Shown: in pieces, positions 23,497 to 25,791 of the stretch
Position numbering within the stretch: the first letter of the stretch is position 1
Layout of the letters: the number at the start of each line of letters is the position of its first letter
NCBI GenBank assembly: GCA_047614505.1
Contig: JBLHGQ010000029.1
Location: forward strand, 1 to 25,791
Reading direction: 5' to 3'
DNA from: JABDJL01 sp047614505
GTDB taxonomy: Bacteria > Pseudomonadota > Gammaproteobacteria > Xanthomonadales > SZUA-36
Length of the DNA stretch: 25,791 bases
Notes under the pieces: model-generated
What the model was told of the DNA's origin: nothing
What the model saw: the letters and a program-made list of their open reading frames with translations, nothing else
Databases searched by the model: none
Program-made: the position numbers and the translations under genes

Positions 23497-24678
23497 ATGT
23501 CTAATAATGATTCAATCGCCATCCTGCCCCAAGCATCACCTGAGCTCAAGCAACGCAGTGAAGAACTGGAGGCCAGAATTCGCTCAATCATTCTTGCGGG
23601 CGGCCCAATACCATTCCCCCGATATATGGAGATGGCCCTATATGAGCCTGAGTTGGGATACTACACAGCCGGTCTGAAGAAATTTGGCAAACATGGGGAC
23701 TTTGTAACTGCACCCGAATTGGGCTCGGTTTTTGCGCAATGTCTGGCGGCGCAGATCAGGCAGATTGCCACCGTCATTACGGATTACAACATACTGGAGG
23801 TGGGAGCCGGAAGCGGCAAAATGGCGGTGGATGTGCTCGCTGAGCTCAAGGATGAGTTGCCAAACCGTTACTGGATACTTGAGCGCAGCCCTGAGCTCAA
23901 ACACAGACAACGCGATGCAATCAGGGCGGCCCATCCTGAGTTGCTCAATATTGTGGAGTGGCTTGACGAACCACCCGTTACTGCCTGGAACGGTGTGATA
24001 ATCGCTAATGAGGTGGTAGATGCACTGGCTGTTGAGCGTTTCCGTATCGAGCAGGGATATGCACAACAGGCCATGGTCGGGACTATCGATGACAAGCTGA
24101 GCTGGACTTTCGCCGATGCCCCGCATGATTTGCGAGCGGCGGTCCAACATTTGAATGCCTATCTGGGTGCTGAATTTCCGGATGGCTATTGCTCCGAAAT
24201 TTCACTTAAGCTTTCAAGCTGGCTTCAAGGCCTGACTGACACGCTAAAACAAGGCTATGTCCTGCTCATAGACTATGGCTATGCAAGGCGCGACTATTAC
24301 TCGCCAGAACGTGTTGATGGAACTTTAATTTGTCACTACCAGCACCGGGCGCATAACAATCCATTTTACCAGCCGGGCCTTCAGGATTTGACTGCGTTTG
24401 TTGATTTCACTGCGCTTGCCGAAGCTGCAGATGCAAGTGAACTTGAGTGCGCAGGTTACACAAATCAGGCTATGTTTTTACTGGGTTGTGGGCTGGAAAG
24501 AGTACTGGCAGGTTTGGAACAATTGCCTGACAGGGAACGATTACAACTCGCTGCAGAGGTAAAACAACTGACGCTCCCAGATGAAATGGGTGAGAAATTT
24601 CAAGTGATGGCATTGTCCCGCGATATACAGATGGATCTTTGTGGGTTTGAGCTACTCGACTTACGGTACCGCCTTTAA
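23497..24678 (+). CDS. MidA/NDUFAF7-family SAM-dependent methyltransferase
   Basis: A 393-residue protein of the DUF185/MidA family. Near the N-terminus is PFPRYMEMALYEPELGYY (39-56), then HGDFVTAPELGSVF (66-79), a SAM-binding loop EVGAGSGKMA (101-110) and a following ILERSPEL segment, then ANEVVDALAVERF. The eukaryotic relative NDUFAF7 methylates an arginine of a complex I subunit; the bacterial substrate is not established, though protein arginine methylation is the natural guess. The frame extends upstream to 23404, but that part overlaps the reductase gene; the ATG at 23497 gives the family N-terminus. The stop codon directly abuts the cca stop on the other strand. Confidence 0.88.
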   Translation: MSNNDSIAILPQASPELKQRSEELEARIRSIILAGGPIPFPRYMEMALYEPELGYYTAGLKKFGKHGDFVTAPELGSVFAQCLAAQIRQIATVITDYNILEVGAGSGKMAVDVLAELKDELPNRYWILERSPELKHRQRDAIRAAHPELLNIVEWLDEPPVTAWNGVIIANEVVDALAVERFRIEQGYAQQAMVGTIDDKLSWTFADAPHDLRAAVQHLNAYLGAEFPDGYCSEISLKLSSWLQGLTDTLKQGYVLLIDYGYARRDYYSPERVDGTLICHYQHRAHNNPFYQPGLQDLTAFVDFTALAEAADASELECAGYTNQAMFLLGCGLERVLAGLEQLPDRERLQLAAEVKQLTLPDEMGEKFQVMALSRDIQMDLCGFELLDLRYRL

Positions 24679-25791
24679 TCAGGGCCGCATTCCGCTAATC
24701 GCCTGAATCCGGGCTTGTCTCAGTTTTTCTCCAAGTTCCGGTCCCTGCTTTACGCCCTCGGACAGTAAATCTCGGGCCTGTATTGACAGTGCGGTTTCCA
24801 GAGTACTTTGCAAATATTCGGCCTGTGGATACTGGCGGTCCTGTAGGCCTTTCCTGCCCCGGTAATCTGCCTCGCAGGCCTGCACAAATTCCGTCAGATC
24901 CTGCTGGCGGAATCCATCCAGTTGCTCCAGCAGATTCATTATTTTTGCAGGCCGCATTTCCATTACCCGATGACAGCGGATATGAGCGGCACACACTTGC
25001 CGGGACAATTTATGAATTGCCTTGGGCACCCTGAAGCGTTCACAAACCTGGTCAACGAGAGGAATGCCGTTGTTTTCGTGACCATGATGTGCCGGTAGCT
25101 CGCTTTTCGGTGTCAGACCCTTACCCAGATCGTGCAGCATGACGGCGAATACAACGTTGCTTCCAAACTTTTTTTCTGCAGCGAAATCCATGGCCAGCTC
25201 TGTGTGAGCTCCAGTATCAATTTCCGGGTGCCATTTGGCATCTTGTGGGACGCCATACAGCGCATCAAGTTCTGGCAGCAATACCTCCAGAGAATTGCAT
25301 GCCCGCAAAGTCTTGAGAAATACGCTTGGTTGATCACTTCCCATTGCACGGTATATTTCGCGCCAGCTACGCTCCGCAACCAGGTGTCCAAGCTCACCAG
25401 AATGTGCAATGTCCCGCATCAAATCCAGAGTTTGCGGGTGCACGCTGAACCCAAGATCCGCAAACCGGGCGGCAAACCGGGCCACACGTAAAACCCTCAG
25501 AGGGTCCTCAGCAAATGCTGGAGAAACATGGCGCAAAACGCGATCTTTGATATCCCTCTGACCACCGAAAGGATCGACCAGATTACCCTGCTCATCCTTG
25601 GCTATGGCGTTGATGGTCAGGTCACGGCGTAGCAAGTCGTCTTCGATGCTTACCCCGGGGTCAAATTCAACTTCAAAGCCATGATAACCGTGCCCCTGCT
25701 TTCTTTCAGTACGTGCCAGGGCATACTCTTCATTGCTTTTAGGGTGAAGGAAAACCGGAAAGCTTGCGCCAACCTGTTTGTAACCTTCACT
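24679..25791 (-). CDS. cca: CCA-adding enzyme (N-terminus cut by window edge)
   Basis: The last 370 residues of the class II multifunctional CCA enzyme, which adds and repairs the 3' CCA of tRNAs. The frame is open to base 25791; by comparison with E. coli Cca about 40 N-terminal residues are missing, including the GGAVRD and DxD catalytic part. Seen here are FPVFLHP, EEYALARTERK, the RRDLTINAIA motif, DPFGG, EDPLRVLRVARFAARF and the nucleotide-reading region. A C-terminal HD domain (LHDLGKGLTP with HHGHE) in gammaproteobacterial enzymes has phosphatase and phosphodiesterase activity. A start within the fragment (for example TTG at 25635) would drop conserved motifs and is not credible. It converges with the MidA-like gene with no spacer. 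Confidence 0.95.
   Translation of the reverse strand, partial: SEGYKQVGASFPVFLHPKSNEEYALARTERKQGHGYHGFEVEFDPGVSIEDDLLRRDLTINAIAKDEQGNLVDPFGGQRDIKDRVLRHVSPAFAEDPLRVLRVARFAARFADLGFSVHPQTLDLMRDIAHSGELGHLVAERSWREIYRAMGSDQPSVFLKTLRACNSLEVLLPELDALYGVPQDAKWHPEIDTGAHTELAMDFAAEKKFGSNVVFAVMLHDLGKGLTPKSELPAHHGHENNGIPLVDQVCERFRVPKAIHKLSRQVCAAHIRCHRVMEMRPAKIMNLLEQLDGFRQQDLTEFVQACEADYRGRKGLQDRQYPQAEYLQSTLETALSIQARDLLSEGVKQGPELGEKLRQARIQAISGMRP

Overview
The window looks like a chromosomal stretch of a gammaproteobacterium, probably an uncultured or marine one (the habitat is inference). The macromolecular-synthesis set rpsU-yqeY-dnaG-rpoD sits next to a divergent tsaD, and a tamA-tamB pair shows a diderm cell with an outer membrane. 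Genes are tightly packed, and several use GTG or TTG starts or 4-nt start/stop overlaps. No rRNA, tRNA, CRISPR array or intact transposase was seen.

Region 1 (1-6975, minus strand): a gene train read leftward, CorA/ZntB-type transporter, tamA, tamB, then an MscS-type mechanosensitive channel cut by the window's left edge. All are envelope functions. Region 2 (about 6976-10317): an accessory-looking islet with a 620-bp non-coding stretch (a 152-bp inverted-repeat-bounded structured segment, then an AT-rich leader with repeated TTTTCGA motifs), a full-length Fic AMP-transferase-type gene, a broken DUF2306 membrane-protein gene and a DUF1697 gene. Region 3 (10314-13244, plus strand): SDR oxidoreductase, a Cys/Met-metabolism PLP enzyme and a sulfotransferase, in two translationally coupled pairs.

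Region 4 (13250-19504, minus strand): a gamma-glutamyltransferase-like gene without signal peptide, then rpsU, yqeY, dnaG and rpoD. The operon ends in a perfect 26-bp hairpin made from an inverted pair of a repeat present in at least three near-complete copies at 13248-13355. Region 5 (19628-21527, plus strand): tsaD-folB-folK, each overlapping the next by 4 nt, linking the t6A tRNA modification enzyme with two folate-synthesis steps. Region 6 (21595-22730): an exported-protein gene broken into three reading frames, ending at a hairpin. Region 7 (22730-25791): a pteridine reductase (minus) and a MidA-like methyltransferase (plus) diverging from start codons 14 nt apart, then the C-terminal 370 residues of the CCA-adding enzyme (cca, minus), cut by the right edge.

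Most of the window is conserved housekeeping sequence. The points most worth a second look are the repeated motif over the fic promoter and start codon, the 152-bp structured element before it, the repeat that forms the rpoD terminator, the two damaged genes, and the signal-less Ggt-like gene between rpsU and tsaD.
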